A stretch of 64,000 nt of DNA, taken from Limiplasma sp045538465. GTDB taxonomy: Bacteria; Bacillota; Clostridia; Christensenellales; Aristaeellaceae. The notes under the pieces were generated by a model. It made no database searches. It saw only the letters and a list, made by a program, of their open reading frames with translations, and had not been told where the DNA came from. This document shows, one piece after another, positions 16,393 to 24,420 of this stretch. The stretch spans positions 1-64,000 of the forward strand of contig JAZSRK010000078.1 of the NCBI GenBank assembly GCA_045538465.1, in the 5' to 3' direction. The first letter of the stretch is position 1. Every line of letters begins with the position of its first letter. The translations under genes were made by a program, and so were the position numbers.

Positions 16393-17595
16393 TTACTGGT
16401 CAGGGGCCTTCTTCATTTTAATAGTAGCGGCATAAGCGCTATTGAACAGCCCCAGCACAGCAGAGACGATAAACAGCAGCTCGATGCCCAAAGTTTGCCA
16501 GATCCAACCGCCAAAGAGAGCGATAAAGATCGTGATGACATGGTTGATGGATACACCGGTGGAGATAGTGGCTTTTACTTCCTCACTGGTGTCTGACAAG
16601 TCTTGTACATACAGGTTCGAAGCCATGGACGCCAACGAGATCACCGCATCCAGCACATAGTTGACACAGCAGATGATGAACGCCACATCCTTGGGGAAGA
16701 TATGGTGGGCAAAGCCGTAGCAGAGGCACACCAGCACCAAGATCAGCGTATCAGCCACCATGACCACTTTGTAGCCCAGCTTATCGATAATGCGGCCTAC
16801 AATGGGAGAGGCGAAGAAGCACGCCACTGCAGAGATGGCAAACAGCAGGCTGATGGTAGCAGCATTGGCGTCGTAGAACAGGATCAGCACATAGGGACCA
16901 AAGGTGAAAAAGACCTGCTTGCGTGCGCCGTAGAACATCTCCAGCATATAGTATTTGGTGTACTTCTTGTGGAAATAGAAGCGGCGCTTAGTACTATCGG
17001 TCTCACTTTTGCCAGTAATGCCGAAGGAGCACACGGCACTGACCCCGGCCAGCAGCGCTGCCAACACGAAGAACAACCGATATGGCTGATCCTTGGTAAT
17101 GAGGCTGAAGGTGACCACCACAGCCAGATAGCCGATCAACGTGCCGATTTGTCCGCTGGCATTTTGCACACCAAGCGCAGCGCCGCCCTTGCCGGGAGCG
17201 GCGTATTTCAGCGAGAGGGTGTTCTTCATGCCCAGCTGGATGTGCTCACCCAGAGAGTACACGCAGATGGCCATAGTCATCAGCACCTTGGTGGGCGGCA
17301 GTGCAGAGATCATGGTCATGCCGCCCAGCATGATGATGGCGCCGACCTTATACATCGTTTCAGCGGAGAGCATGTAAAACGCTGCCAGAATGAAAACGAG
17401 CAGGATGCCCGGTATCTCACGGAAAAACTCCGTTACGCCGCGATCCATCTCCCCCATGCCCACGACATCTGCCAGAAAATTATCCAGCACGCCTTTGTAC
17501 AGACCGCAGGAAAGACCGGTGATCAGGATGGAGAGCAAGAGAAGCTTTACGCCGCCTTCTTTGCGGAAGGCGTTGCGGGTGGTTGGTGTGGGCAT
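16393..17595 (-). CDS. Major facilitator superfamily transporter
   Basis: A 400-aa inner-membrane protein with about 12 transmembrane helices split by a basic central loop (GKSETDSTKRRFYFHKKYTKYY). The cytoplasmic loop motif after helix 8, GRIIDKLGYKVV, matches the MFS loop signature. The first residues MPTPTTRN follow a purine-rich AGGA about 10 nt upstream, so ATG 17595 is preferred to the open frame reaching 17805, whose N-terminus is unlikely. The substrate is unknown. It is probably the first gene of a two-gene unit with the metallophosphoesterase. Confidence 0.85.
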   Translation of the reverse strand: MPTPTTRNAFRKEGGVKLLLLSILITGLSCGLYKGVLDNFLADVVGMGEMDRGVTEFFREIPGILLVFILAAFYMLSAETMYKVGAIIMLGGMTMISALPPTKVLMTMAICVYSLGEHIQLGMKNTLSLKYAAPGKGGAALGVQNASGQIGTLIGYLAVVVTFSLITKDQPYRLFFVLAALLAGVSAVCSFGITGKSETDSTKRRFYFHKKYTKYYMLEMFYGARKQVFFTFGPYVLILFYDANAATISLLFAISAVACFFASPIVGRIIDKLGYKVVMVADTLILVLVCLCYGFAHHIFPKDVAFIICCVNYVLDAVISLASMASNLYVQDLSDTSEEVKATISTGVSINHVITIFIALFGGWIWQTLGIELLFIVSAVLGLFNSAYAATIKMKKAPDQ

Positions 17596-17811
17596 ATAGA
17601 TCATCCTATCTGTGTAGATTTTGGGATAGTATACATCAAATTGAGGGGATGTCAAGGTGGGGGGGATTGCCTTCTTTTGTTCAAACTTTCCGCATCTGTT
17701 TTTTCGGAAATAATGATACAAACGGGGCGATGGCGCTTGCATTACTGCCGGGCACTGCAAAACCCTCACCATTCTCAGTGCGGGTTTCAAATCAACAAAG
17801 CGCAAACAGGC

Positions 17812-18465
17812 TTATCCCTTTTTCTGTGCCAAACTCTTTTTCAATTTATCAAAAGAATGGTTATACAGCTTGATGATATTCCCGATCGCAACAGCGGCGA
17901 TCACGCTGCCTTCCCGAACACCTTCCGCTCTTCCAATAAAAATCAAGCTGATGGCAACCGCTGAGGCGATATAGAGCACATCAAAAAAGATCTTAACATT
18001 CTCATACCGTTTCTTTGTAACAGCGCTGATGGCTCGGTTCATCGCCTCGCCCGGAAGCATGGCAACACCGCCCTTGAATTTAAGCCAAATGCCAAAGGCA
18101 AGCACAAAGCAGCTCAGCACCATAAAGGCAAACTATGCAGCATAGGTGTTTACCTGAATGTTCCTGATGATAGAGCAGGAGAAATCCGTCATGGTGCCAT
18201 AGACCAGTGCAAGCACCGTCTGAATGATGATCTCGACCACATTGCACTTCTTTCGCAGCAAGGCGATCTGCACTGCGATCTGCAATAGGCTCCACACATT
18301 CAACCACCAACCGAAGGTAAGTGCATGGTTGAGGATGGACACCACATAAGGTACAGAGGCCACCGGCGATGTGCCGAGACCGGCTTTGGTGGAAAGGGCA
18401 ACGCCCATGGAGGCAATGAAAAGTCCGACGAGGAATAGTGAGTAGTTTTTGATGGTTTGTTTCAT
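17812..18465 (-). pseudogene. YczE-family membrane protein, interrupted by an in-frame amber codon
   Basis: Together the two halves make a protein of about 217 codons typical of the YczE/COG2364 family: the N-terminal part NYSLFLVGLFIASMGVALSTKAGLG with GTSPVASVPY, several transmembrane helices, and a C-terminal FGIWLKFKGGVAMLPGEAMNRAI segment. A single TAG at 18133-18135 interrupts the frame without any shift, after NTYAA and before FAFMVLSC. TAG ends cas1 elsewhere in the window, so decoding as sense is unlikely. The gene is best read as recently inactivated. The second part could restart at ATG 18123 but has no clear ribosome site. Function in the family is poorly defined. Confidence 0.75.
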
Positions 18466-18487
18466 TTAGGTAGCCCTCATTTGCTTC

Positions 18488-18895
18488 TAGAAATCTATCA
18501 GTTTGCATTATACCATCCACAATTATATCGACACTGCGGAGATGCTTCTGCGAAAAGGAGCCATTGCAGCCCACAAAGGCGAGAGAGTGCTGATTCCTAT
18601 CAACATGAGAGATGGTAGCATTCTTGCCATAGGACGTGGCAACCCCGACTAGAACTTCTCCGCTCCCCACGGAGCTGGACGACTCATGTCTCGTGGCGAT
18701 GCACGAGCAAATCTAAGCATGGAGGACTATCAGAAAGCTATGGAGGGTATCTATACCACTTCAGTTTGTGCATCCACGCTGGACGAAGCTCCCATGGCTT
18801 ATAAATCCCTTGAGGATATTATCGATGTAGTGCGGGATTCCGTTGACATCATCGACATTATGAAACCGATCTATAATTTCAAGGCTGCTGAGTGA
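18488..18895 (+). pseudogene. rtcB: 3' remnant of RNA ligase rtcB with an amber codon
   Basis: The translation reads IHNYID, LLRKGAIAAHKGE, VLIPINMRDGSILAIGRGNPD, then a TAG where RtcB has Trp, then N-SAPHGAGRLMSR, TLDEAPMAYK and IMKPIYNFKA before the stop. These are the C-terminal blocks of the GTP/Mn-dependent RtcB ligase that joins 2',3'-cyclic phosphate and 5'-OH ends, including the guanylylated His region (HNYI...HGAGR). The N-terminal two thirds are missing; the piece abuts the 5' end of the YczE gene on the other strand. A truncated gene with a nonsense codon cannot make an active ligase. It is a relic of a second RNA-repair pathway besides the ligase at 2300-3118. Confidence 0.85.
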
Positions 18896-18934
18896 GCGGT
18901 ACTCCCTCCGGCAGCCGCCGGGAAGGAGAATATC

Positions 18935-19174
18935 ATGCAGCACGTAGACATACCCACCATCAACCTGCTTCGCACGGGCGAGAACATCCGCAGAATTCGG
19001 AAAGCTCGTGGTTTTTCAGTCAAAGATATACAAGAGGTATTTGGCTTCGCCACTCCGCAAGCAATTTACAAATGGCAGCAGGGCTCAGCTCTACCCACCG
19101 TGGATAATCTGGTAGTATTAGCAAGCCTGTTTGGTGTTAGTGTTGATGGCATCCTCGTGGTGGAGTATAAGTGA
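18935..19174 (+). CDS. XRE-family helix-turn-helix regulator
   Basis: A 79-aa cytosolic DNA-binding protein. The helix-turn-helix spans about residues 16-70 (NIRRIRKARGFSVKDIQEVFG, then QAIYKWQQGSALPTVDNLVVLA), ending in LFGVSVDGILV, a common pattern in small XRE repressors. AAGGAG lies 6 nt before the ATG. It stands 39 bp after the rtcB remnant and is closed by a terminator, so it is a single-gene unit. Its target is unknown; it could be a leftover regulator of the decayed element next to it. Confidence 0.85.
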   Translation: MQHVDIPTINLLRTGENIRRIRKARGFSVKDIQEVFGFATPQAIYKWQQGSALPTVDNLVVLASLFGVSVDGILVVEYK

Positions 19175-19181
19175 TCATACT

Positions 19182-19222
19182 AAAAGATCCAATCATTCAA
19201 TTTGAGTGATTGGATCTTTTGC
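19182..19222 (+). terminator. Rho-independent terminator, possibly bidirectional
   Basis: A 14-bp stem AAAAGATCCAATCA / TGATTGGATCTTTT with an 11-nt loop, A-rich before and T-rich after, lies 8 bp after the XRE stop and faces the minus-strand fragment at 19240. Confidence 0.85.
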
Positions 19223-19239
19223 TTTAAATATGCTCATCA

Positions 19240-19422
19240 TTAGACCTTCACCGGAATCTCCAACAATTCCCGTGCACGTTGTTGCATGAAGTTCTCAATA
19301 GCCTTCAGACGCTTAGCAGGAAGGTTGTAGTTCTTGTCTCGTTTGAAGGTAAAGCCGATCATTCGGCGCAGCTTTTCCTTTTGTCTTGGCGTGATAAACT
19401 CCCGTACCCTATCCAGGATCAC
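19240..19422 (-). CDS. Short unrecognised basic protein, probably a gene remnant
   Basis: A frame of 60 codons encoding a basic helical peptide (FITPRQKEKLRRMIGFTF, NLPAKRLKAIENFMQQRARELL) with protein-like composition. A TGA stands immediately upstream of the only start (GTG) and no Shine-Dalgarno sequence is present, so it may be the 3' end of a longer lost gene. I do not recognise the family. It faces the XRE terminator. Confidence 0.3.
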   Translation of the reverse strand: MILDRVREFITPRQKEKLRRMIGFTFKRDKNYNLPAKRLKAIENFMQQRARELLEIPVKV

Positions 19423-19878
19423 TCATGTGAACTGATCACATTTGTGCATACAAATCGAACCTTGACAATCGCATACCCACGCTTCAGTTACAACCCCCAT
19501 GCGGCTTAGCGACGTGCGGAACGGCGCCACGATGGCACTTTGCCGGAGCGATCAACGGGATCCGCAGACCCTGATGTGGCGATCAGGGCGCAACGACCCG
19601 CATGGCGATAATGATACTTCTACTACGGCCCTCCACTGACTTGAGAGGGAGCCCCTGTTGTATACGCCAGCCCGGAGAGGCAGCGGTACAAACGGGGCTA
19701 TGATGCCGCAGCCGGCGGCAGGCTGAAGCGTGCCCATCTGCCGGGGACAGGAATCATACGGCAGCAAAAGCCTATACGATCAAGCATTTTTACACACCCG
19801 ACAATCAAAACACCAGTTTTTACCAAAGGAGGACACCTATTATTCGAATGATCACTACGAATCGAAACCGGAGACGCT
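19423..19878. other. G+C-rich intergenic stretch upstream of the integrase
   Basis: No convincing gene. It contains a loose inverted repeat AGCCCCTGTTGTA...TACAAACGGGGCT (about 19651-19699) and, near its end, AAAGGAGG (19825-19832) without an ATG at the right distance. It may be the worn left end of the element that carried the broken integrase. Confidence 0.4.
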
Positions 19879-20022
19879 ATGGTAACCCCCGCATACTTGA
19901 CCGACGGAACGAAATATCCGATAATGAAGTTGCACGCCGGTACTTTCGTGCCGGTGATGTACAACCGAAGCTTGACAACTCCACAGCGTATCGGAATCAC
20001 GAGGAAATGCCATGGGAGATGA
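19879..20022 (+). CDS. Possible 47-aa protein upstream of the integrase (excisionase position)
   Basis: ATG 19879 lies 5 nt after CGGAG. The product (MVTPAYLTDGTKYPIMKLHAG...) ends 2 nt before the integrase ATG. Small excisionase genes often sit here, but I recognise no family motif. An overlapping frame in phase with the integrase is an alternative. Confidence 0.3.
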   Translation: MVTPAYLTDGTKYPIMKLHAGTFVPVMYNRSLTTPQRIGITRKCHGR

Positions 20023-20024
20023 GC

Positions 20025-21123
20025 ATGGCAAAATTCAAAGACAGGGTCAAGGTAGGCGACGAAACCCGTTGGGTCAGCGGAACAGCCGCCACGAGCTGCA
20101 TCTGGCCATTGCGCAGACGCTGATCGACGGCGGCGAGATCATGCTGCCGGAAGCACCCAAGCCCGACATTCCCACTGTGCGGGAGTTCGTGGAGCAGGTG
20201 TACTACAAAACATACATCGAGCCCCTTGCCCCCAAAACCGTCGATAACTACAGTCAGTACCTCAAGTTGAATATCCTGCCCTTTCTGGGCGATATGAGGC
20301 TTGATGAAGTGAATGTAAGCACCATTCAGCAGTTCTACAACTGGATGGCCACTGCTGCTGAGCGTGGACGCTTAAAGAACCTGAATGCACGCACAATCCA
20401 GCGTGTCAGCGGATTCACCTCCCGGATCTTCAAGGTAGCTATGGAGATGGGGCTGATCGAAGACACCCCCTTCAAAAACACCTTGCTTACCATCCGTGCA
20501 GAGGAAGCCGGTCATCACAAGCCGCTGTCGGATGAAGAGATATGTCGGGTAAAACGGGACATTCCCACGCTGCCGATCCTGCGGGATCGGGTCTACATGG
20601 GGCTGCTGGCTTACACCGGCATGCGTCTGGAAGAGATCCTGGGCTTGCAGTGGGATACGGTCGATCTGGAAGGACGGTACTGCACCATCACCCAGACGTC
20701 ACCTTTCCCCAAAACATGCAGCCCGTGGTCAGACAGGGCGGCAAAACGGAATATTCCTGCCGCACCGTCATCCTGCCGGATGCCTTGGTGGAGATCCTGA
20801 TGGAAGTACCCAAGAAGGAAGGCTTTCTGGTTGGCGGTCATGAAGGTGCAAAACCCATCGCCCAGACCACTTACCGGCAGATGCACAGATGGGTATTCAA
20901 ACTATTGCAGCTGGAGGGCTACACCAACCACGACTTCCGCACCACCTATGCCACACAGCTGTGTGAGCAAGGCATCACCTCCAAGGAGGTCGCCGACCTG
21001 ATGGGGCATGCGGATACCCGAATGGTGGAAACCATCTACGCCCGCAAGCGGCACGAGGGCATTATGAAGCATACCGACCTGCTGAACCGGATGAACCAGA
21101 CCTACCAGCGGAAGGTAAATTGA
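20025..21123 (+). pseudogene. int: Tyrosine recombinase (integrase) with two apparent 1-nt frameshifts
   Basis: Phage/ICE-type site-specific recombinase of about 365 codons in three phases. It starts MAKFKDRVKVGDETRWVSG, shifts near 20083, and continues NSRHELHLAIAQTLIDGGEIM through the SAM-like DNA-binding domain (TVREFVEQVYYK...). It shifts again near 20696 after CTITQ and ends with the catalytic half. Catalytic residues are present: Arg in TGMRLEEI, His-x-x-Arg in NHDFRTTYATQL, His in LMGHADTR and Tyr in VETIYARK. Each shift fits loss of one base (likely GGAAACAGC and CAGGACGTC originally). Either the gene is dead or the sequence has errors here. GGGAG precedes the ATG by 6 nt. It points at the tRNA-Val fragment 200 bp downstream. 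Confidence 0.85.
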
Positions 21124-21140
21124 CCCTCCCAAAACCAAGT

Positions 21141-21223
21141 TTGTGCCAGAAATGTGGACAAAAAACAGGCCTCTAGCCCTTACAGGGCAAGGGTTACAGC
21201 GAACCCCTTGTGCCAGATTTGTG
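21141..21223. repeat. Direct repeats downstream of the integrase, possible arm sites
   Basis: TTGTGCCAGAAATGTG (21141-21156) and TTGTGCCAGATTTGTG (21208-21223) differ at two bases and lie between the integrase stop and the tRNA fragment, where integrase arm-type binding sites are often found. No gene lies in 21124-21508. Confidence 0.5.
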
Positions 21224-21279
21224 AATTTTTCGCCCAATTTTGTGGGTGGAACATAAAAATCACGAAAATGCGCAAAAAA

Positions 21280-21315
21280 GGAAACCCTCGAAACTGTTAC
21301 GTTTCAAGAGTTTCC
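21280..21315 (-). terminator. Terminator downstream of the tRNA-Val 3' end
   Basis: Read on the minus strand: GGAAACTCTTGAAAC, a 6-nt loop, GTTTCGAGGGTTTCC, then TTTTTT. It begins 4 bp after the CCA end of the tRNA fragment, as a native tRNA terminator would. Confidence 0.8.
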
Positions 21316-21319
21316 TCGT

Positions 21320-21366
21320 TGGTGGGATTAGTAGGGCTCGAACCTATGACCTCCACGATGTCAACG
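21320..21366 (-). tRNA. 3' fragment of tRNA-Val(GAC), attachment-site remnant
   Basis: On the minus strand: anticodon loop TTGACAT (GAC), anticodon stem CGTGG, variable loop, T arm AGGTTCGAGCCCT and acceptor TAATCCC-A-CCA. The 5' half (starting GGGATTA) is absent; sequence to the right is unrelated. This is the footprint of integration into a tRNA gene: the fragment marks one end of the element. Confidence 0.8.
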
Positions 21367-21508
21367 GATAGGTCGCATATAGCAACACAAAAATACATCA
21401 AAATAGGCATAAGTCACATTGAGACACGATTGCTCAAATGCAGTCGTTTTTTTGTTGCTAAAAAGCGATTCTTTTCAGTTTCATCTAGTAAGCAGAAGGA
21501 TGAGTATT

Positions 21509-22375
21509 ATGACCAAACAATTCGAACTGAAACACGATGTCAGAACAGATGAAAAAACAACCAGCGCTACTATTATCGCAATAGCAAATCAAAAAGGAGG
21601 TGTTGGAAAAACAACTACAACAGCAAATCTAGGCATTGGTTTGGTACGAGAAGGCAAGAAAGTTCTGTTGATTGATTGCGATCCCCAGGCCAGTCTTACA
21701 ATAAGCTTAGGCTTCGAACAACCTGATCTACTGCCCACCACACTATCAACAATCGTCAACAAGATAATCAACGACATACCATTTGATCCCGATGATGGAA
21801 TTCTTCATCATAACGAAGGGGTTGATCTTGTTCCGGCAAGCATTGAATTGTCTGGCACTGAGCTTGGACTTGTTCAGGTCATGAGCAGAGAAACCATCCT
21901 CAAGCAGTATCTTTGTGAGATCCAAGATCAATATGACTACATTCTGATCGATTGTATGCCCTCACTAGGCATGCTTACTCTCAATGCATTAGCCGCTGCT
22001 TCTCAAGTCATCATTCCAGTCCAAACTCAGTATCTCCCCGCTAAGGGTGTTGTTCAGCTCCTTGAAACTATATCCCGTGCAAAAAGGCAGCTGAATAGAG
22101 AACTGAAAATCGGCGGCATCTTGCTGACTATGGTTGATCGAAGAACCAACTACACCCTTGAGATAAGCGATCTTCTCCGAGATACCTATGGTTCCAAAAT
22201 CAAAGTCTTTGCCACAGAAATTCCTCATTCCGTAAGAGCTGCTGAAACAAGCGCAGAGGGAAAAAGTATCTTTGTTCATGATCCAAAAGGAAAAGTAGCA
22301 CAGGCATATACTTCCCTAACAAAGGAGGTGTTGGACTATGAAAAGCACGAGAAAGCTCAGTCTCACTTCCTATGA
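21509..22375 (+). CDS. parA: ParA-family partition ATPase
   Basis: A 288-aa Walker-type ATPase. The deviant Walker A QKGGVGKTTTTANLG lies at about residues 29-43, followed by Walker A' LLIDCDPQASL and Walker B YILIDCMPSLG. Such proteins position or stabilise plasmids and circular ICE forms together with a ParB partner. ATG 21509 stands 9 nt after AGAAGGA, whereas ATG 21500 has no spacing, so 21509 is preferred. The gene overlaps parB by 38 bp. It is the first gene of the ICE backbone, 140 bp from the tRNA junction. Confidence 0.95.
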   Translation: MTKQFELKHDVRTDEKTTSATIIAIANQKGGVGKTTTTANLGIGLVREGKKVLLIDCDPQASLTISLGFEQPDLLPTTLSTIVNKIINDIPFDPDDGILHHNEGVDLVPASIELSGTELGLVQVMSRETILKQYLCEIQDQYDYILIDCMPSLGMLTLNALAAASQVIIPVQTQYLPAKGVVQLLETISRAKRQLNRELKIGGILLTMVDRRTNYTLEISDLLRDTYGSKIKVFATEIPHSVRAAETSAEGKSIFVHDPKGKVAQAYTSLTKEVLDYEKHEKAQSHFL

Positions 22376-23261
22376 TGACATTTTTTCTACAGAGGAGATG
22401 CGTCAAGACGAGAAGCGCGAAAAAGTCAAAGAAATCGCTTTATGTGATCTTCATCCATTTAAGAATCATCCCTTCAAAGTCTCAGATGATGAACGCATGC
22501 AGGAGACTACGGAAAGCATCAAAGAATATGGTGTACTTGTTCCAGCCATCGCACGTCCAAGAGCGGAAGGAGGTTATGAACTCATCTCTGGTCATCGAAG
22601 GAAGAGAGGCTGTGAACTTGCTGGTCGAGAAACAATGCCAGTGATCGTAAGAGATTTGGATGACGATGCAGCTACAATAATCATGGTCGATTCGAACCTT
22701 CAAAGAGAAACTCTGTTGCCAAGTGAAAGAGCATGGGCTTATCGAATGAAAATGGAGGCAATCAGGCACCAAGGTGATCGTAGTGATCAAACTTATCGAC
22801 AAGTTGGCGACAAGTTGAAAAGCGCCGATATAGTGGGTCAAGCAGCCGGCGAGAGTGGTCGCCAAGTGCAACGTTTCGTTCGTTTGACTGAACTGGTACC
22901 ACAGCTTCTGGCTATGGTGGATGACCGGAAGATTGCCTTTAATCCAGCTGTCGAACTTTCTTACCTGAGCAAGGATGAACAGACTGATCTGCTGGATGCT
23001 ATCGAAAGCGAGCAGGCCACCCCGTCCCTATCCCAAGCACAGCGAATGAAGAAATTCAGTACCGAAGGAAAGCTAACGGTTGATGTGATGCGTGCAATTC
23101 TGTCCGAAGAAAAAAAGAACGACCTCGGTCATGTGAAGATCTCAATGAAGCGCGTTGCGGACAAGTTTCCCAAATCATATACTCCCCAACAAATCGAGGA
23201 AAGTATCTATAAGATACTGGATATGTACTTCCGTCAGAAAAGCAAACAACAAGCACGGTAA
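22338..23261 (+). CDS. parB: ParB-family partition protein
   Basis: A 307-aa DNA-binding partner of ParA. The N-terminal ParB/Srx-like nuclease fold has LHPFKNHPFKV, ESIKEYGVLVPAIARP and ELISGHRRKRGCEL. The CTP-binding type GHRRKRGCEL motif is followed by RDLDDDAATIIMVDSNLQRE. A helix-turn-helix (IVGQAAGESGRQVQRFVRLTEL) lies at about residues 175-198. AAAGGAGG precedes the ATG by 9 nt, inside parA. The coding sequence contains an imperfect palindrome at 22790-22817 that recurs in perfect form at 38769-38797. A terminator follows. Confidence 0.95.
   Translation: MKSTRKLSLTSYDDIFSTEEMRQDEKREKVKEIALCDLHPFKNHPFKVSDDERMQETTESIKEYGVLVPAIARPRAEGGYELISGHRRKRGCELAGRETMPVIVRDLDDDAATIIMVDSNLQRETLLPSERAWAYRMKMEAIRHQGDRSDQTYRQVGDKLKSADIVGQAAGESGRQVQRFVRLTELVPQLLAMVDDRKIAFNPAVELSYLSKDEQTDLLDAIESEQATPSLSQAQRMKKFSTEGKLTVDVMRAILSEEKKNDLGHVKISMKRVADKFPKSYTPQQIEESIYKILDMYFRQKSKQQAR
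22790..22817. repeat. Imperfect palindrome inside parB, shared with 38769-38797
   Basis: AACTTATCGAC-AAGTT-GGCGACAAGTTG. The right half and centre are identical to the perfect palindrome in the NlpC/P60 gene, and GATCAAAC adjoins both copies. It could be a parS-like or regulator site hidden in coding DNA. Confidence 0.45.
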
Positions 23262-23277
23262 AGAAGAACACACCATT

Positions 23278-23312
23278 AAGGGCAACTACCAATCGGATAG
23301 TTGCCCTTTTCT
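23278..23312 (+). terminator. Rho-independent terminator of parAB
   Basis: The stem AGGGCAACTA / TAGTTGCCCT with a 9-nt loop is followed by TTTCTT. It lies between parB and the initiator-like gene. Confidence 0.8.
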
Positions 23313-23332
23313 TGTGAGAAAGAAGGATTACA

Positions 23333-24376
23333 ATGTGCGTATTTCGTGTTGAAAAGAACAAAAACTACACCATCATGAGTAATTATCACCTACAGGACTT
23401 GCGTATTTCCCTGAAAGCCAAGGGGCTGCTTTCCTTCATGCTTTCCCTGCCCGATGATTGGGATTTTACACTTCAAGGTCTTGCAACTTGTTGCAAAGAA
23501 GGTGTTGATGCCATTCGCCAAGCGTTGCGTGAACTGGAGGACAATGGTTATCTGCGCAGAACTCGCAGGCGTAGAACCAATGGCCGACTCAGTTGCCATA
23601 CTTATGATATCTTCGAGAAACCCCAGGGCGAAGAAAACGTATTGCCACCCAGAGCAGAAAAAAGGAACAATGCTTGCAGCCATTCTGCGCACATCCATCC
23701 TTCATTTAAAACGACGGATTCCCCATTGTCAGACGATAATGGGGATGTTTTCATTTCTGACGATTCTGAAACCGACGACTGCATGGGTGATGTCGGAGAA
23801 GATATTCAGGTTGATGAAGAACCTATTCCGGAAGATTGCATGTGGGAAGAACCAACGATGGAAAACCCAACATTGGAAAACCCAACATTGGAAAATCCAA
23901 CATTGGAAAATCCAACACAAATAAATACTAATAAACAAATAACTAACCAACAAAGAACTAAAGAACAAAATACTAACCATATATGCTCTTGCAATGCTCT
24001 ATCCTATCAATCCTATCAATCTGATTCAGTAGAGTATCTTGTTGATGAGATCAGGTATCAGATCGGATATTACTGCCTTGCTCAAGAATATGGCTATGAA
24101 TCTCTTGATGAGATTGTTGAACTTATGCTGGAAGTGAGTCTGTCCACCAGAAGTTCCATGCAGATCGCTGGAGACAACTATCCCATCAGTGTTGTGAAAA
24201 GGCGCTTTGCATCTCTTACCAGCTTGCATATTATCTACGTTTTCGACTGTCTGCGGGATCAGGTAAGGCCCGTTGGCAATATGCATAGCTATTTGCTGTC
24301 TACGCTTTTCAGGGCTCCTACAACGATTGAAAATTACTACAAGGCAAAAGAACGCCACAATCGAGCCAAACAATGA
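23333..24376 (+). CDS. Helix-turn-helix replication initiator-like protein (DUF6017 type)
   Basis: A 347-aa protein. Residues 15-85 form a winged helix domain (NYHLQDLRISLKAKGLLSFML, LPDDWDF, GVDAIRQALRELEDNGYLRR), the pattern of RepA/DnaD-type initiators. A low-complexity middle holds a tandem ENPTL repeat and a Gln/Asn/Thr-rich run. The C-terminus (about 225-347) is a helical domain ending YLLSTLFRAPTTIENYY, like the DUF6017 domain of ICE proteins. The role is probably replication of the excised circle, inferred from family and from the place after parAB. AAGAAGGA precedes ATG. The gene follows a terminator, so it has its own promoter or relies on read-through. Confidence 0.75.
   Translation: MCVFRVEKNKNYTIMSNYHLQDLRISLKAKGLLSFMLSLPDDWDFTLQGLATCCKEGVDAIRQALRELEDNGYLRRTRRRRTNGRLSCHTYDIFEKPQGEENVLPPRAEKRNNACSHSAHIHPSFKTTDSPLSDDNGDVFISDDSETDDCMGDVGEDIQVDEEPIPEDCMWEEPTMENPTLENPTLENPTLENPTQINTNKQITNQQRTKEQNTNHICSCNALSYQSYQSDSVEYLVDEIRYQIGYYCLAQEYGYESLDEIVELMLEVSLSTRSSMQIAGDNYPISVVKRRFASLTSLHIIYVFDCLRDQVRPVGNMHSYLLSTLFRAPTTIENYYKAKERHNRAKQ
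23851..23910 (+). repeat. Four 15-bp tandem repeats in coding sequence
   Basis: Units of the form (A/C/T)CCAACATTGGAAAA, encoding NPTLE repeats, at 23851, 23866, 23881 and 23896. The first unit has one extra change. Each unit contains the small palindrome CCAACATTGG. They could vary in copy number. Confidence 0.85.
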
Positions 24377-24420
24377 TGGATTGATTGATATTGCATTGCA
24401 TGCAGAAAGGAGATGAGAAA

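Noticed and set aside
16603..17964. Long plus-strand open frame antisense to the MFS gene
   Set aside because: His/Gln-rich composition typical of an antisense shadow of a membrane protein gene; the minus-strand MFS protein is convincing.
18133..18135. TAG read as a sense codon (recoding)
   Set aside because: cas1 and the secreted protein gene ending at 61998 use TAG as a true stop; no suppressor system is visible in the window.
23851..23910. Short tandem repeats considered as a CRISPR-like array
   Set aside because: Units are directly adjacent with no spacers and lie in frame within a protein gene.
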